DNA of 64,000 nt from Sinohyriopsis cumingii (GCA_028554795.2 JAPYKE020000263.1:310001-374000), one strand, 5' to 3'; shown: positions 42,956 through 56,934, numbered from the stretch's first letter. Numbers and translations: made by a program. The notes: generated from the letters alone by a model not told the origin.

Positions 42956-45900
42956 TCTTTCTTCATCTCATTCAGAATCCACAGATGATTGTTGTGACAT
43001 GATTCCTGTCTGACCCTGATGCAGAAAACACAAGATATACCAAGTTGAGAACTGCCATGATCAATACTAGAACTTGACTGAAGAGTTGACAAATATGTTG
43101 CATCTTGGTCTACTGCTAAAATGCTTCCGAAATAAATGTAGTCGAACTTTACTAATTCTGGGTCACTGATAATGAAAATGATGCTTAAAATTGTTGATTT
43201 AAAGATATGATGCTGTGTCAGTATATACGACCCTTGACTTGGGAATGGCATAAGTAAGTTATAAAGGGAAATGATCTCAGTTTAAACCAGGAATGACTAA
43301 AATACATATTTGACTGGATCTGTGAATACATCTATGACTTGGTGTGGACAGTACTTGTATTTTAGGCAAAACAATGAATGATGCAATCTGAAGTTGGTAT
43401 AGCATCATGCGTGATATGAATTGTATAATGCTAATCCTAGATGTCATGGATGTTGTCTGTTTGGTCTTAAATGAAAATGGTCATTATCTAACATCCAGTA
43501 TGGCCTTTACAGTAGCTATGTTGAATACTTTATGTTTACTCTGCCATATTGGAATATAATCAACTGGGATTTTCATCAATAGACTGAATTCTTTTGTAGT
43601 CTAGTTGGTCTTAAATAAAAATAGTTCTGATCTAACATTAAATGTGGCCATGATGGTTGCTCTCTGAAATTCTTTTTATTGCTGCTTGTCCTATCTGGAG
43701 AGATATAACAGCATGGGGTTTTAATGAGAAGAATAACTATGATAACTAGTCTGACTCTACATCCCCATTGCTTCGGATTGAATTTTTTTTTATTGCTACT
43801 TCTAACTGGAAAGGGTTTTTTAATGAGAAGACTTAACTACTTGCTTTGGATTGATAACATTGCAAGATGATTTAATATCCCAGTGGGGAATATAAATCAT
43901 CAATAGTTAATGGAAGGAAGTTTGAACATTATCATATTGTATCCTGTGTTTCAATATTAGTATTTCTAGCATCATTGTGAATAAAGTATCAATGTATCTT
44001 AAAATTTGACCTTAATGGTTGATAGTTGTATTTATCTACAGTTAAAAGTATACTGGTTTATAGACAAAGCTTGTTTTATCTAGAGCACAAAGTATACTGG
44101 TTTGCATAATAATTTTGCTTTGTTTCAGAATATTTGGCTTCATGTTTTGGCTGTGGCATAGCAACCACCCAAGCAGTTATTACAACTACTGGAGAGCCCA
44201 GTCTAAGTGGAGTCCTATACGTCCCATAGAACAACTTGCTGCTGCCATTTGGTTAGTGACTGTAAAGCAGAACACCATTTTAATACAATCATTTATTTTT
44301 GTGCCAGAAATGGTAGACAATATGCAGCAACCTTCTCCAAGATGACAGTTCATGCAGCCATGGCCCAATTCAATATCACTGATAGACTGACATGTCATTG
44401 AAGGTGTGGCATGGGACCAACTTGGATGAAGATGTAATGGAATTTATTGGTAAATAAATTTATGAAATACATGTATTCAGCCTTCACTTTTCATAGTGGA
44501 TTCAGTACATATCAGTAAATGTAGGCCATTGCAGTAATGTTCATTCGTGATTAACAAGCTTGTGTAATTGAAGTTGTTATTTATCTTACATTATCCACAA
44601 AATATATAGAATTTATTTTCATTGCGCAGTAGAGGTATAAACATGACTATAATTTCTAATATCCATTCATTTTTGTTTACTGTTGTCTTTACCATTGAGG
44701 GTTTCTTGCTATTTCTTTGCAAATGTGAAATTCTTTTCTATTTGCATTGCTCGTATGACATATATATATTTTTACCCCAGTCAGTTTTATTACCACTCCT
44801 CTTTTCTTGGAGGACAAAGAGTTGCAAATTGGAAGATTTACTTTTATCTGCTTCACCTAACATAATAAAAAAACTTTAGAGTCACATACACACAGTCAGA
44901 CCATGTATGCTTTTGGTTGTGTAAGCCAGAGCAGAGTTTTCGTTCTTTATGAGAGAAAAACCTTCAATCGTTCTAAAATAATTTCATAGGGATGAGTAAA
45001 CTGGGCACTTAGTACATGTCAGAATGATTAGTGGGTTAGTCCCTACTGAACAGTTTTGAACAAGTTAGTGAACTTCTTAGGTATTACAGTTTATTTTTAT
45101 GACAGAATTTCTAATATGCTCCAGTCCATATTTATGAGCAAACTACTGGTAATTTTAAATATGTTGCAATTCAGTATAACTACAAGAGTTGATTAGACAA
45201 TAGCAGTAGAGAACTATTCGTTATTCTAAACATGTGATAGTTCAGTATAATACATTAGTTGATAGCAATAGTAAACCATTGGGCAGTTGATTAGGCAATA
45301 GGAGTAGTACTTAAATTATCTGTTTTAGTATTACATACTTATTTATCATTAAGATGGTCATAATTTTCATTCATTCAGCTTTGTGTTGATTTTGTTACTT
45401 CAGTTGATTAATTTGATGTATCTTTTAAAATGAATCACTCATTTAATAATTTACTTTGTTCTCATATTTATTGTTTGTTTATTTATGCGTATATTTCATT
45501 CTTTCTTGTATTATTAATATATATATTATTTTTCATATGGATACAAAGAGAATGAGAATACTTGCACATAGGGAATAAATTGAGAAGTTTTATTGGCTGC
45601 TCTGATTCTTTAATAAATCATATGTGTTTTTTTTTAACAGTTAATATGCATTACAGCAACATAAAATGAATTGCCAGAGTATATTTCATCATATGCATGT
45701 TTAAATGACAATGCCGGTTTTTCTGTAGAATTAGGCTACCTTAAAGTGTATATAAGTGTATTTATAACTCGTGATTATTCAGCATACAGCTTCATCCTTA
45801 TAAGGATCTGATTAATATTTAACTTAATTCTTAGATGAGTTTACACACTTTTACTCTTTAAGTGCAATTTAAAAAAAAGATCATTCTTTGCCAGTCATTC

Positions 45901-46419
45901 CAGTCATTCTATTTCCATTTGAAGATTGCAGTACATATTGCAGACATTTCATAATTAAGTTGGAAACTCAGTTCACCGCCATATATTACTTAAAACTTAA
46001 TTGTTGGACCCATAAGAAAATACTGCCGCTTGGGCATACAATATGGCCACATCAGCAGCTATCATGAAAATCTTGTTATTACTACTCCTCCATACGGATA
46101 GACATATCAGCATGTTGTTTTCACTAAATAGTTATTATGATCTCTGGTTTGACATATTGCCATGGATTTTTCACCAGAAGTTTTTTTATGAAGTCTAGTT
46201 GGTTATACGTGAAAATGGTGCATATCTGATGTCTAATATGTCTGCCGTGGTGGTCATCTTGAAAATCTTAGGTTTACTCCTGATTTAATGGTCATATCAG
46301 CATGGGCTTTTCTGAGTGAAAGACTGGTTATAATACCTAGTTGGTCCTAATTGAAAATTGTGCCAATCTGATGTCCAGTAATGCCACCACAGTAGATATA
46401 TTGAAAATTCTGTTTAGTT
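42956..46419. repeat. Host DNA with degenerate dispersed repeats
   Basis: Around 43440-43760 and 46060-46420 are several degenerate units of the type TAGTTGGTCCTAA.TGAAAA and TGATGTCCA.TATGGCC, also seen at 49660-49800. No gene is evident. The stretch 44400-46050 is AT-rich and otherwise unremarkable. Confidence 0.5.
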
Positions 46420-46901
46420 ACTCTTTGAGATTTGATTCTTGCCCCATTGAACTCTTCAACTTGAAATACAACAATTGGTCACACCTTACTTCTGACGAAA
46501 TACTAAATTATATTATTCAGACATCTGGATTCTTATTGAACAAGATTGAGATCCCACATTGTGTTGCGAACTGTAATGACCATGGCTGCACTAATCATGT
46601 GCATATAAAACAGATAATGGATTATACGCTGATATAGTAAAAGCTTTGTCGAACTCTGGTAATAGCTTGACTAGTAAATCCAACCATGGTCACCGGGTTA
46701 TATCAGGCTGGAATGACTGTGTCAAAGAACTACACAACTTTTGCACGAAATGCTTACCTTATGTGGTGTGATAACGGTAAACCTCATCATGGCCATCTCA
46801 TTAACCAAATGTGCCAAAGAAGAGCACAATTTAAGTGTGCTCTTAGATTATGTAAAAAGGAGGAAGTAAAACATATGGCAGACTCACTAGCACAAAAATA
46901 T

Positions 46902-47062
46902 CAGCCAATGTGGACATGTGAGAAAGCTTGCCAGTAGCTTCTCGTGGGTCGGTGGTTCTTTCCGGGGTTTTCCGGGTTCTTCCTCCACCATTAATACTGG
47001 CCGCCATGTATAGCCTATCGTGCTGAAAAATGGCGTTAAACCCCACAACAACAAAAAAAAAA
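46902..47062 (+). mobile_element. SINE family 2 inserted in the LINE (5'-truncated)
   Basis: Matches the 3' part of the family at 17716-17971 (GAGAAAGCTTGCCAGTAGC, TTCCTCCACCATTAATACTGG) with a CCCCACAACAACA(A)n tail. A 13-bp target duplication, AGCACAAAAATAT, flanks it at 46889-46901 and 47063-47075. Removing it restores the LINE sequence. Confidence 0.92.
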
Positions 47063-47557
47063 AGCACAAAAATATGAAAATGTCGACCAATGTGAATTCT
47101 GGAAGCAATTAAACAAAATGCTATGTCAGCTTCCAATAAAGTACCAATTTGCATTGATGGGAACCATGCTCAGAATAATATATGCAACATGTGGAAAAAT
47201 TCATTTTGAAGACTTACTCAATAGTTTTCAAAATGAATTGAATAAGAAGCATGTGCTCTCAACATTGAATACCACTTCTGCTTGTATTGAGGTAATCACA
47301 TTATATGAGATCCAAAGTGCAATAATAAGACAGAAAGGTGGTAAATATCCAGGATTATATATTTTTATTTGGGGAACATTTTAAATTTTCATATGCTAGG
47401 CTTCATGTGCTGTTGATGATTTTATTTAGTTGTATTTTTGTGCATAACTTTATACCAGATGATTTCACAAAAGTTACAATTATACTGCTACTAAAAAGCA
47501 AAATTGGTAATCTGGTGGACAAATATAACTACAGACCTATAGCTCTCACAACTATTA

Positions 47558-48340
47558 CAGACATGCCAACCCTGACGGGTCCATCTCAGTAAGGCAGTTG
47601 ATTTTTTTCTGTAAGTTTTACGTTTTCAGTAATGTGTAGCAAAATACCATAAACTGTTACTCTAAAGCTGGAAAACATAATTAAAAATTTGGTATTCGGA
47701 ACATGCAGTGATGATAAACATTATGTTCAACTGAAAATTTTGTAAAGTATACATGTACTTTATTTACCACTAGTACAGATGCACAATTTGTAGTCCCAAA
47801 CACTATGGAGCTCAGTGGCTTGATGTAATTCTTGGAAATTCTTTTTTTCATTTCATATGACGATGGCAATCATATTTCCTGCCATGAGTCATACTCGAAA
47901 TTGGCTCGTGTTGTCCAAATAAACATAATTGTGTCCCTTCCAGCTTTCATTCACAAGAATCTGAATATTCCTTTTTATTTTTCTGTGTTAATTATTAACA
48001 TTTTTTCAAGAGGCTTATTTCCTTTTTAGTCTTAAACATGCATCGCTTGCTGGATGCCATTTAAAAAAAAATTCTATGATGAACAGTTTTATCATGTAGA
48101 CGCTTCGCATGAACAAATGTGTGCAGTTTAAAGCATCCAATGTGTTGCTGTAAAGTTAATCTGGTTCACTGACCAATTTCACTGCTTCTAATAATATGAA
48201 ATCCAAATCAAACATGGAAGAACAAATTTTCTGGAGTTTTCGGCAGTGATCATTTTGTCTGTAGTTTTTGCTTGTAAGTCCGTATTTTATGGGTAAATTT
48301 CGTAAGACTTAGGGCAAAATCGTAAGAGTTGGCAGGTCTG
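47558..48340. mobile_element. Non-autonomous DNA transposon (783 bp) in the LINE
   Basis: Ends are CAGACATGCCAAC on the left and the reverse complement CAGACCTGCCAAC on the right, flanked by a 6-bp duplication, CTATTA, at 47552-47557 and 48341-48346. Excising it rejoins the LINE reading frame across the RT-encoding region. It has no transposase. A stretch near 48000-48070 (CATGCATCGCTTGCTGGAT) is inverted relative to 41395-41430, so a relative probably lies there. Confidence 0.85.
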
Positions 48341-48708
48341 CTATTATTTCAAAAATATTTGAATGCATCATGCTGCAAAGTCACAATCTCCAGTAATCAG
48401 TTTGGTTTTTAAGAGCAGCATTCAACAGATTTATGCCTTTATGCCTTTAAGGAAGCTGTCAGCTGTTATGTAGAACATGGCAGCCCAGTGTTTGCATGCT
48501 TTTTAGACGCTAGTAAGGAATTTGATAGGGTCAATCATTTGACACTCTTTAAAATGTTGATTAATATTAAAATACCTGTCTACATAGTTCATATTTTAGT
48601 TAACTGGTATGGCAAACAGTTGTATTATGTGCGATGGGGAAGTGTAATCTCAAACGCTTTACATGTAACTAGTGGGGTGAGGCAGGGGGTATTCTTTCCC
48701 CTTTGTTA

Positions 48709-48753
<45 letters not shown>

Positions 48754-49650
48754 ATATGAGTTAAATCGTAAGTTGGGACAGTATTAGGTGGAGTTACATC
48801 TGCCATCAAATGTGTTGTTTCTTAACAATTTTAGTTTTACTGATGATATGTCAGTGATAAGTCCTTCTATCTCAGGTTTAAGGAAATTATTAAAGTTATG
48901 TGAACAATATGCATTTGAGAATGATATGATCTTAATTACAGAAAAATCAGTATGCATGGTCTTTCAATCAGCTTCTTTCAAATTACCATCTCCTCCCCCA
49001 GTATGTATGTATGTCAACAGTTATACCTATTTGGATGATATTTTGAAATCCAATCGGTCGGATAATGACGATATGATGAGACATTACCGATATTTGTGTA
49101 TTCGATCAAACATGCTTCTATGTAAATTTAAGAATTGTTAATTGGATATCAAAATTAGGTTATTCAAGTCTTATTGCTGCACTATGTATTGTGCTCCTCT
49201 GTGGACAAACTTTAGTGAATGTATGAATGGTTATAATAATAGTTTATAATAATAGTCTTTGTTTTCTATTAGGTCTTCCTAGATGGAACAGTGCCTCCAA
49301 CATGTTTGTAAATTATAATGTGTTCAGTTTTGATGAAGTAATGAGAAAGTATTTATTCTCAATGATGACAAGAATATCTAGTAGTAAGAACTGTATCTTA
49401 AAATATCTTTTGAACTATGACATTCAATTAAATTCTCATATTATTAGCAGATGGAAAAAATTACTCTTTAAATCACCACCTAATTTCATTTTTAACAATG
49501 CAGGGTGCAGATAATTGTGTAGCATATGATGTATCTGTATACTTGTATGTGTGATATTATGTTTTTTTATGTTTACAATGTTTTTACTTTATATCTATAT
49601 TTTAATTTAGATGTGTGGACTATGTAGTCTGAAATAAAGAATTTGTATCT

Positions 49651-50151
49651 TCTTATCTTTGTCTTAAATGGTGTGTTTCTGATATCCAAATATGGCCAGC
49701 ATGGCAGCCATCTCAAAAATTGGAAAGCCAATCAAGAAGATGTGTTTTGTTGGTCCTAAACTAAAATGGTGCTGAGCCCCATTTTAACAGTCCTTTTATT
49801 GCTACTCTTGAATAGGTTCTATATTGTATTACAGTAGAACCTGTATTAAAAGACCACTGCTATGTCAGATTAGGCACACAACAAAAATGTATGTTTCTGG
49901 TTGGTCGACTGTCCCAGTTTTTCATTGCTGATCCTAGCACTTATTTTCCCCCAGGGTAAAAATTATATTAAAATCTCCAAAATTGATTTGTGCATCTATG
50001 TACCAGTTCATTATTCATACTAATCATTATAATATATATAATGTGTCTATCATGATTTTCTTTTTTACAAACATTTAAAAAAAATTAAAATTTCCGAAAT
50101 TGATTTCTATATCTAATTGAGTTGGTTTAGCCCGGTACTTGAAGCACTTAG

Positions 50152-50189
<38 letters not shown>

Positions 50190-50305
50190 TTAAAAAATGC
50201 CCTAATTTTAAAATCAGTACAATAGGAAACATAATTTTTGTGGCCTTATCTGTTTGTAGAGGCAGATATTAATAATAATTCATGCATTGTATAAATTAAA
50301 GATTC

Positions 50306-50375
<70 letters not shown>

Positions 50376-50420
50376 TATGTATGGCGGTTTTAAATCATAC
50401 ATGATATTTTTTTTCTGCAG
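49651..50420. repeat. Host intergenic DNA with (TA)n tracts
   Basis: Contains a degenerate repeat unit near 49660-49800 and (TA)n tracts at about 50158-50186 and 50310-50372. It ends in a polypyrimidine tract and AG at 50419-50420, a plausible 3' splice site for the HEPN exon. Confidence 0.6.
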
Positions 50421-51067
50421 ATATGACAGGTAGGACCATATCAGCAAAATAACCATGGCAAGTTCCAGTGGTGGCTGTTACACATCCAGCCAGGAGACAA
50501 CACACTTTGCACGCATTTGCAGAATAGTGGTTGATGTGTTAAGAGACATTCTCTGGCAGGTGCTAATACATGAAATTCCTACAGCTGATCTACCGAACAG
50601 AGTTCAGGCAAATCAAAAGAAATTGGGAAAACTTGATGCAAAGATAAATAAATGGTTGTGTGGCATATCTCCTTCCTCACCTGAGATTCCCATTGCCGAA
50701 AAGTTTGATGTCAGCTCACTTTACACATTAATAAGGAACTTTTGTAGCCAGGTCCCAGCTCCAAGCACACAGTGGGGAAAAACCCCACCCCCAGGTGGAA
50801 AAGCATTGGGCGATGACATAGAGAGAGTAAGAGAGTTCAGGAATACTCTTTATGGCCATGCAACACAGGCTAACATAAACACTGCAGATTTCAACAACCT
50901 TTGCAGTGATATTAAGAACATTGTCAGCAGGTTTGATGCATACTTTAGTTCCAAATCCATGAAATGTGATTTCATAAGGGATATTGATACCATTCTTACA
51001 TGCACTATGGACAAACCCCTTCAGGATACGTACATTGACAAAATGAAGGAAATTGCTGTTTTATCAG
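50421..51067 (+). CDS. Exon encoding a DZIP3-type HEPN domain
   Basis: ATG at 50455 in good context (AACCATGG) after an acceptor TTTCTGCAG at 50420. The 204 codons before a donor CAG|GTATTA (51067/51068) form a HEPN domain of the DZIP3-like class. Helical N-terminus, then FDVSSLYTLIRNF, WGKTPPPG, and ERVREFRNTLYGH, with the R129...H135 pair matching the HEPN RNase motif R-x4-6-H. HEPN domains of this class are numerous in molluscs, often in front of NACHT or other signalling modules in putative innate immune receptors. Without splicing, the frame ends at a TAA at 51091. The phase-1 exon end joins in frame with the next exon. Ligand and partners are unknown. Confidence 0.8.
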
Positions 51068-53036
51068 GTATTAGAGCATGCTTTAATCCATAATTCAAGT
51101 TATTCACGGAGCAGGATATGAATACATTCTACAAGGTGGAAATCTAAATTGTCTTCTTGAGATATATTTGCCTTTTAAAAGTTCATATATGAAATCATTG
51201 TGGTCTTCTTGCTGAAATTTTCAGCATGATTTTGGGCCACTGTTTAATTTTTGTATACATGGTTAATAAAAAAATGATTAATGCACAAATATAATTATGG
51301 CGAGGTTTTGAAAATTGAATTTTAAGCTTCACCTGCAAAATGCAAACTTTTCATTTATTTATGCATCATTTACTGAACTTGACTCATTTTATGCCAGTAT
51401 TTAGAACCAAACTGGGTGTTTTAAACATGATAACTATTTAGTTGTATTTAAGGAAAATGTAGAAGTGACAGCCAAACAAAACCTGGAAGAAAACAAAATT
51501 AGATTTACCATTTGAAGCCATTGATTCTGCTTTCTTTTCCATTTTATATTTTATTAATATTTTTCTTGATGAAACCATCAAAGCCAGTAAGATTGAAGTA
51601 TGTAATTTTTGTATATGCAACTTCGACATTGCATACAATATATATTTGAACAAGTCTACCAGTATATTACTTTCCTATTTTTTTTTTACCTCATTTTAAA
51701 GGTAGAATTTTAGAGAAAATAATATTTACTTGTGTACTTGTTTACACTTGTCAATGTGATGGGTTTAAAGATTTATAACAGTATTGTTCTACTCGTTAGC
51801 CAATCACACCTTAAGGTATTCCAAAGACGTTAGTTTACGTTTGTGAAACGATATGTAAGGAAACTAATCATGCTATATCAATATTAGAAAATATATCAAG
51901 AATACTATTACCTCAAAATATTAGGAATTGAAGATTGTGAGACATAGCTACAGAGAAATAGTGAACAGCAAACACTTGTATGTACATTTAGGCAGACCTG
52001 TGCACCCTCCGCATATTTTGTATGGGGAAAAAAAGCAAAGAGTGAAATATGACTTTCAGGTGCCAAATCCAATTTTGTATAAGATGATAATACGAAAAAT
52101 AGTTATTTAGCAAGTGCGAAACTAAAGTAAAAGAAGTGCAAATGATAAAGCAAAAACCGCCAGGGTTAGTTAGCTCTATATTAAATATGAGGGTTGTGTG
52201 TAAAATGCTGTGACTAGGCACATGTATAGGGCATCTTTGTGCTCCATGTGTAGTGTAAACAGCATGTCTGAGTGAGGTTTGGAAAATGAATTTAAGATAA
52301 CATCTATGAGGAATAGAGTGGAAGAAGAAGAATCATCTTTATTTGATGTCTCGATACAGCAAGACCTGGTAGTTCATTTCTGCTAGCAGAAAGGGTGATA
52401 CTTATGCCTCCCGCAGACTTTGTGACACAGTATTTCCGTTGGGAGTGGTGTTGAAAATGACTTGTCTTGCCACATAAAATAAGATAAGCAGAAAGAAATC
52501 GACATGGCTAGAAAATCAATTCCAATTACATTGTTCTTTTTGCGTAGGAAACATTCGACCAACTGCAGTATGAATCATTCCTCACATTGACAATTACATT
52601 GTTCTTTTCGCGTAGGAAACATTGGACCAACTGCACTATGAATCATTCCTTGCATTGACAGTTGGTTACAAGATGGAATAAGGATGTATTGGTAATTTGG
52701 TGCAATACCAGTAGTGTGCACTTGTCAAGAATACTGAAAACTGACATGAACTACTTAAAATTTCTCCAAAAATTCCGAAAAGCATTTAGATGGTGTGCGC
52801 AGGTCTGATTTAGATGAATATATGTATGGGTAGACGGATTGATAGACAAGTGTAGTTTTGATTCGGATTCCAATCCTTCCATCAGTTTATCGAGTTTGCC
52901 TATATGCTGTTAATTGTGATACTCAAGCCATATATACTTTCCAAAATTCATCTTTCAAAAGCTTTGTGTCTTATAATTAAAGATTCCAATTCATATCATG
53001 TAGAATGTCTATAGACAATACTGTTATTTTTCTCAG
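51068..53036 (+). other. Putative intron 1 of the HEPN gene
   Basis: Begins GTATTAG and ends TATTTTTCTCAG. Non-coding. A duplicated stretch of about 75 bp around 52535-52670 (TTACATTGTTCTTTT.GCGTAGGAAACATT) is present. Confidence 0.55.
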
Positions 53037-53144
53037 ATGATGTGAAAAATGTAAAGCAACAGGTTGGCAGTGTAATGCAGCAAGTTGATGGCTTAAAGCA
53101 GGAACTTGGTGATGTAAAGCAAAAAGGAGAAAGTGTTGCAAAAG
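53037..53144 (+). CDS. Coiled-coil exon of the HEPN gene
   Basis: 108 bp between AG (53035-53036) and GTAAGA (53145), phase 1 on both sides, encoding a 36-codon coil with VKQQVGSVMQQVDGLKQEL. The boundaries, phase and amphipathic sequence make it a likely exon that joins the HEPN exon in frame (shared Gly/Asp codon). Confidence 0.7.
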
Positions 53145-53988
53145 GTAAGATATGTACATAAGGTACTCACCATTTTAGTAAGAAATGAAATATTTGCTCT
53201 TGATCACGATTATATGTCTTCTCAAATGATGCAAACCTAATGATTTTATTTGTTGTTGAAAAACATTTCTTAAAATATCTATCCAGTTGGAAGTACCATG
53301 TTCTTTCATCAATGATATCTCTTCCAAAATCTGTCTTGGGATGTCCTGCACTAGATTCAGGCTGATAACATGGTACCAGGCTTACATAGTTGACCCTCTA
53401 AGGTTTTCATTTGAGAATCTTCACATTCTGGCCCCCACACCAAAACTGTAGACCCTTCTACACGAGATTCTCATGTGACATCTAACTTAGGTTAATCTCA
53501 TGTGCATTTTAAGATGCAAATTAGGTAGAATTCACCTGAGCAAAAAGAGTTTAATAAGAAAATCACATGTGCAGGAACTGTTAACATGAAAAATTTCTTG
53601 CCCACATAAGCAAGTCTGTTCATGTGAAAATGGCATGCTTATCAGCAAGATCTTGCTCATGTGAGTAACATCTTGCTCACATGAGCAAACAAAAAAAAAC
53701 CCCACAACTATAGTATTTAGTTTTTATTGAATACATACATCTTTTGACAGAATTAAACAGAATAAGATCATATTCAAATCTAGTAGTCATAAGCATATTT
53801 GAATTCAATTATTGATCATTTAATAGGTTTCTCGCATGAGAAAAATAACTAGTGTTTGTGTGTATGTATCTGTTATATTTAATACATCACATTCATTCTG
53901 AAAACTTTAAGGTCATAATGAAAGATACTGCAGGAAATTTACTTCACATTAAAGGAGACCAGAAACCTATGGAAATATAGAATAATAA

Positions 53989-54225
53989 CGTTGTTGTTGT
54001 TGTTGTTGTAGGGTTTAACGCCGTTTTTCAGCACGATAGGCTATACATGGCAGCCATTATTAATGGTGGAGGAAGAACCCGGGAAAACCCCTGGAAAGAA
54101 CCACCTACCCACGAGAAGCTACTGGAAAGCTTTCTCACATACCCTCGAACCCACGCAGACAGAGGTGAGATGGCAGTGATCCGTAACGGAGAGTGCTTTA
54201 GACCACTTGGCCACTCGTGGGCCCC
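53989..54225 (-). mobile_element. SINE family 2, full-length reverse copy
   Basis: Reverse complement of the 17716-17971 family, with an (AAC)n tail at the left (as GTTGTTGTTGTT) and the tRNA-like head GACCACTTGGCCACTCG on the right. Target duplication TAGAATAATAA at 53978-53988 and 54226-54236. Confidence 0.9.
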
Positions 54226-55534
54226 TAGAATAATAATAAAAGCACTATGGCAGAAAACGTTATTCTGAAATATCATCTGCGACCATAGTGCCAATATTTA
54301 AATATTGGCCTATCTTCTAGGAGCTGAATTTTCGTGACCTAGTATGCAAAATTTCTGCGCCTATTCGGTTACTTTCAGGATGTGACGTCATAGTAGCAAC
54401 TACAGCAGCCCAAGTGGGAGTTGCCATAGTAAAAGACAATGCCATTTTGCGTTGCTTACGAGTGTAATAGAACATTAAGAAAAGCCTGTAGACAACATTT
54501 TTTTCTTTTCCGAAAGATAAGGCATAATGAAAGAATGGATACATTATTACAAACAAGTCGACTTCAAAGCAACATCATACAGCACTCTGTGGTCGTTACA
54601 TTTCTCAAAGTAATGTTATGAGAGGAATCATGAAAAAATGGCAGCTCAAAGATACACAAATGCTAGGCCTAGACTAAAAGTTGGCACTGTTCCAGACATA
54701 CCTTAGGACATTTTAAATCCTGGGAAAAGTGTTAAACGTGTGAGTTACGAAAATAGGTGAAATGAGTAAATATATTTTCAAGATGTTGACATACATGCCT
54801 TAACACGGCACAATCTAAATCAAATCTAAATCAAATCACCACTGCCCGAGGTGAAATTTAGATCTGATTTGAATCAAATGGAAGTTTTGCTAAAAATAAG
54901 ATTCTAAACCTGTCATGTTTCAAGAAAACACAATTTTCAGTAATCCTAAAAAAAATTAGAAATTAAAAAAAAAACTTTGAGTGTATGCATGGTACAGGTA
55001 GTATGTATAAACATTAATCGGTAATGATTGGAACTGATATAAAACTATCCCTTTGGCAGTTTAAATATCAGCGATTAAAAGAAAAGAGGTCAAGGTTTCA
55101 CATTAACTGGCTGACATTAGAAACTGGGGGGGTGGGGCAGACTATTGACCCAACCCCCTTGCCCAATGTGTGAGCGCACATGGAACATGCTTTTTCTCCC
55201 TGTGATACGCCTTATTATTCCCCCCAGGACAAGCCCGTTTTGCATATTCTGGTCAGCTCTGGCTAAATTGCAAAATAGCTAAAGTTTTGATTTAAGTACA
55301 CAAACAATAAAGCCATTGTGACTAATAAACAGTAATTCTTATCCTTAGGACATACTTCAAAGAAACCATGTTCGACAGTGTGTGTATGTAAGCATCAGCA
55401 ATTGATTGCCAAATAAATGATGCCTATTTTGTTGTTACTTACGATGCCATGGACTTCATTTTAACAGTTCAAATCTGCAGTCACAAGTTAATGTGCATGT
55501 GGCAACTATTTTTCCCACGTTTTGTGCTCAACCT

Positions 55535-56473
55535 TATTTCCTTAGGTTTGTCTTAATGCATGTACCACTGTTTGCAGAATAAAATATTTATTCTGAATTA
55601 GTTCTTTGGGGGCACATATACTGCATGGTATATTTTGTTTTATTCCGTGTTTTAATTTAATTATGGTAATTAAATGTTACATATACGGTAAAGGAATGTC
55701 AGGTGTTATCTGGTCAAGTTTCTTTGGCAGAAATGGAGATGTGATTTTGTTTGCGGAGAAAATTTCACAGCATTCAACTCTTGTAAGAAAAGATTCAATC
55801 CATTATTGGGAATACTTGTGCATGATCTTTAAGCTTTTCTAATTACATTTAGCTCACCAGGCCATAAGGCTAGGTGACCTTCAGAAATGGCCTCCTGTCC
55901 ATATTTATTGTCTGTCCATCAACAATTGCATTTTACCTTTTTGGGATTTGTAGTTCTCAACTGATTTCAGTACAGCCCAGAGTAAATATCATGTAAATTG
56001 CAGAAGTGCTTTATAAAGAGCAAGATCCTTGCATATTGAGTGATTTAATATTTCCTTAGGTTTGTCTTAATGCATGTACCACTGTTTGCAGAATAAAATA
56101 TTTATTCTGAATTAGTTCTTTGGGGGCACATATACTGCATGGTATATTTTGTTTTATTCCTTGTTTTAATTTAATTATGGTAATTAAATGTTACATATAC
56201 GGTAAAGGAATGTCAGGTGTTATCTGGTCAAGTTTCTTTGGCAGAAATGGAGATGTGATTTTGTTTGCGGAGAAAATTTCACAGCATTCAACTCTTGTAA
56301 GAAAAGATTCAATCCATTATTGGCAATACTTGCGCATGATCTTTAAGCTTTTCTAATTACATTTAGCTCACCAGGCCATAAGGCTAGGTGACCTTCAGAA
56401 ATGGCCTCCTGTCTATATTTATTGTCTGTCCATCAACAATTGCATTTTACCTTTTTGGGATTTGTAGTTCTCA
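55535..56473. repeat. 514-bp tandem duplication of a dispersed repeat
   Basis: 55535-56048 and 56049-56473 are near-identical and start with TATTTCCTTAGGTTTGTC. The unit contains GAAAAGATTCAATCCATTATTGG, CTCACCAGGCCATAAGGCTAGGTGACC and TTTGGGATTTGTAGTTCTC. More diverged relatives are at 60979-61079 plus 61953-62400 and at 63466-64000. Confidence 0.9.
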
Positions 56474-56934
56474 TTAATAATAGTGTTTGAAGAAATACTT
56501 TTAGTATTTTACATAATTGGTGTTCTTTTGGATTAAAAATGCATTTATAATATGGAATGTACTTTCAGAAGGATTTAAATGTTTCAACAACAGTTGTACT
56601 CAAATAAAGTATCGATTTGAATAAGTATTAAATTTAATTTTCATATATTGTTATTTTGTATTATCTTTTCTTTCATTTTCAGTATTACTATTGTTTGAAT
56701 ACCTTATGCTTTTACTGTATTTTCTCTCTATCCTTACTTACCTCACATATCGATTTAAGACAGTGAGTGTAAAATTACAGCAATCAGATACCCTCATCAA
56801 ACTTGTGCCTTGAAACAATATAAAATGATTTATACTTTTTGCTTCAAAAGGTTAAAGTAAAAAGTAAAACAATCACGTGTTAAAGCTAATATCTAATTAC
56901 CAGATTACAGTATTGACCTTGATTGAAATGAATT

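Larger units (their letters stand above)
46420..49650 (+). mobile_element. LINE with endonuclease and RT remnants, twice interrupted
   Basis: The 5' part (about 46440-46900 and 47076-47130) encodes the end of an AP-endonuclease domain, including FARNAYLMWCDNGK, RRAQFKCALRLCKKEE and VKHMADSLAQKY. The RT follows: NYRPIALTTI (about 47520), FLDASKEFDRVNH (about 48500), GVRQG (about 48680), and TDDMSV (about 48840) as the catalytic box (normally F/YADD, here TDD). The 3' end is near 49640. It is interrupted by a SINE (46902-47062), a DNA transposon (47558-48340) and a (TA)n expansion (48716-48752). The frame is broken in several places. Confidence 0.85.

Noticed and set aside
44622-44879. Hydrophobic small ORF that could be a membrane protein.
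   Set aside because: T-rich DNA yields Phe/Leu-rich frames by chance. There is no other support.
48700-48755. Protein frame ending in a run of Ile-Tyr.
   Set aside because: Produced by a (TA)n tract expanded inside the LINE reverse transcriptase.
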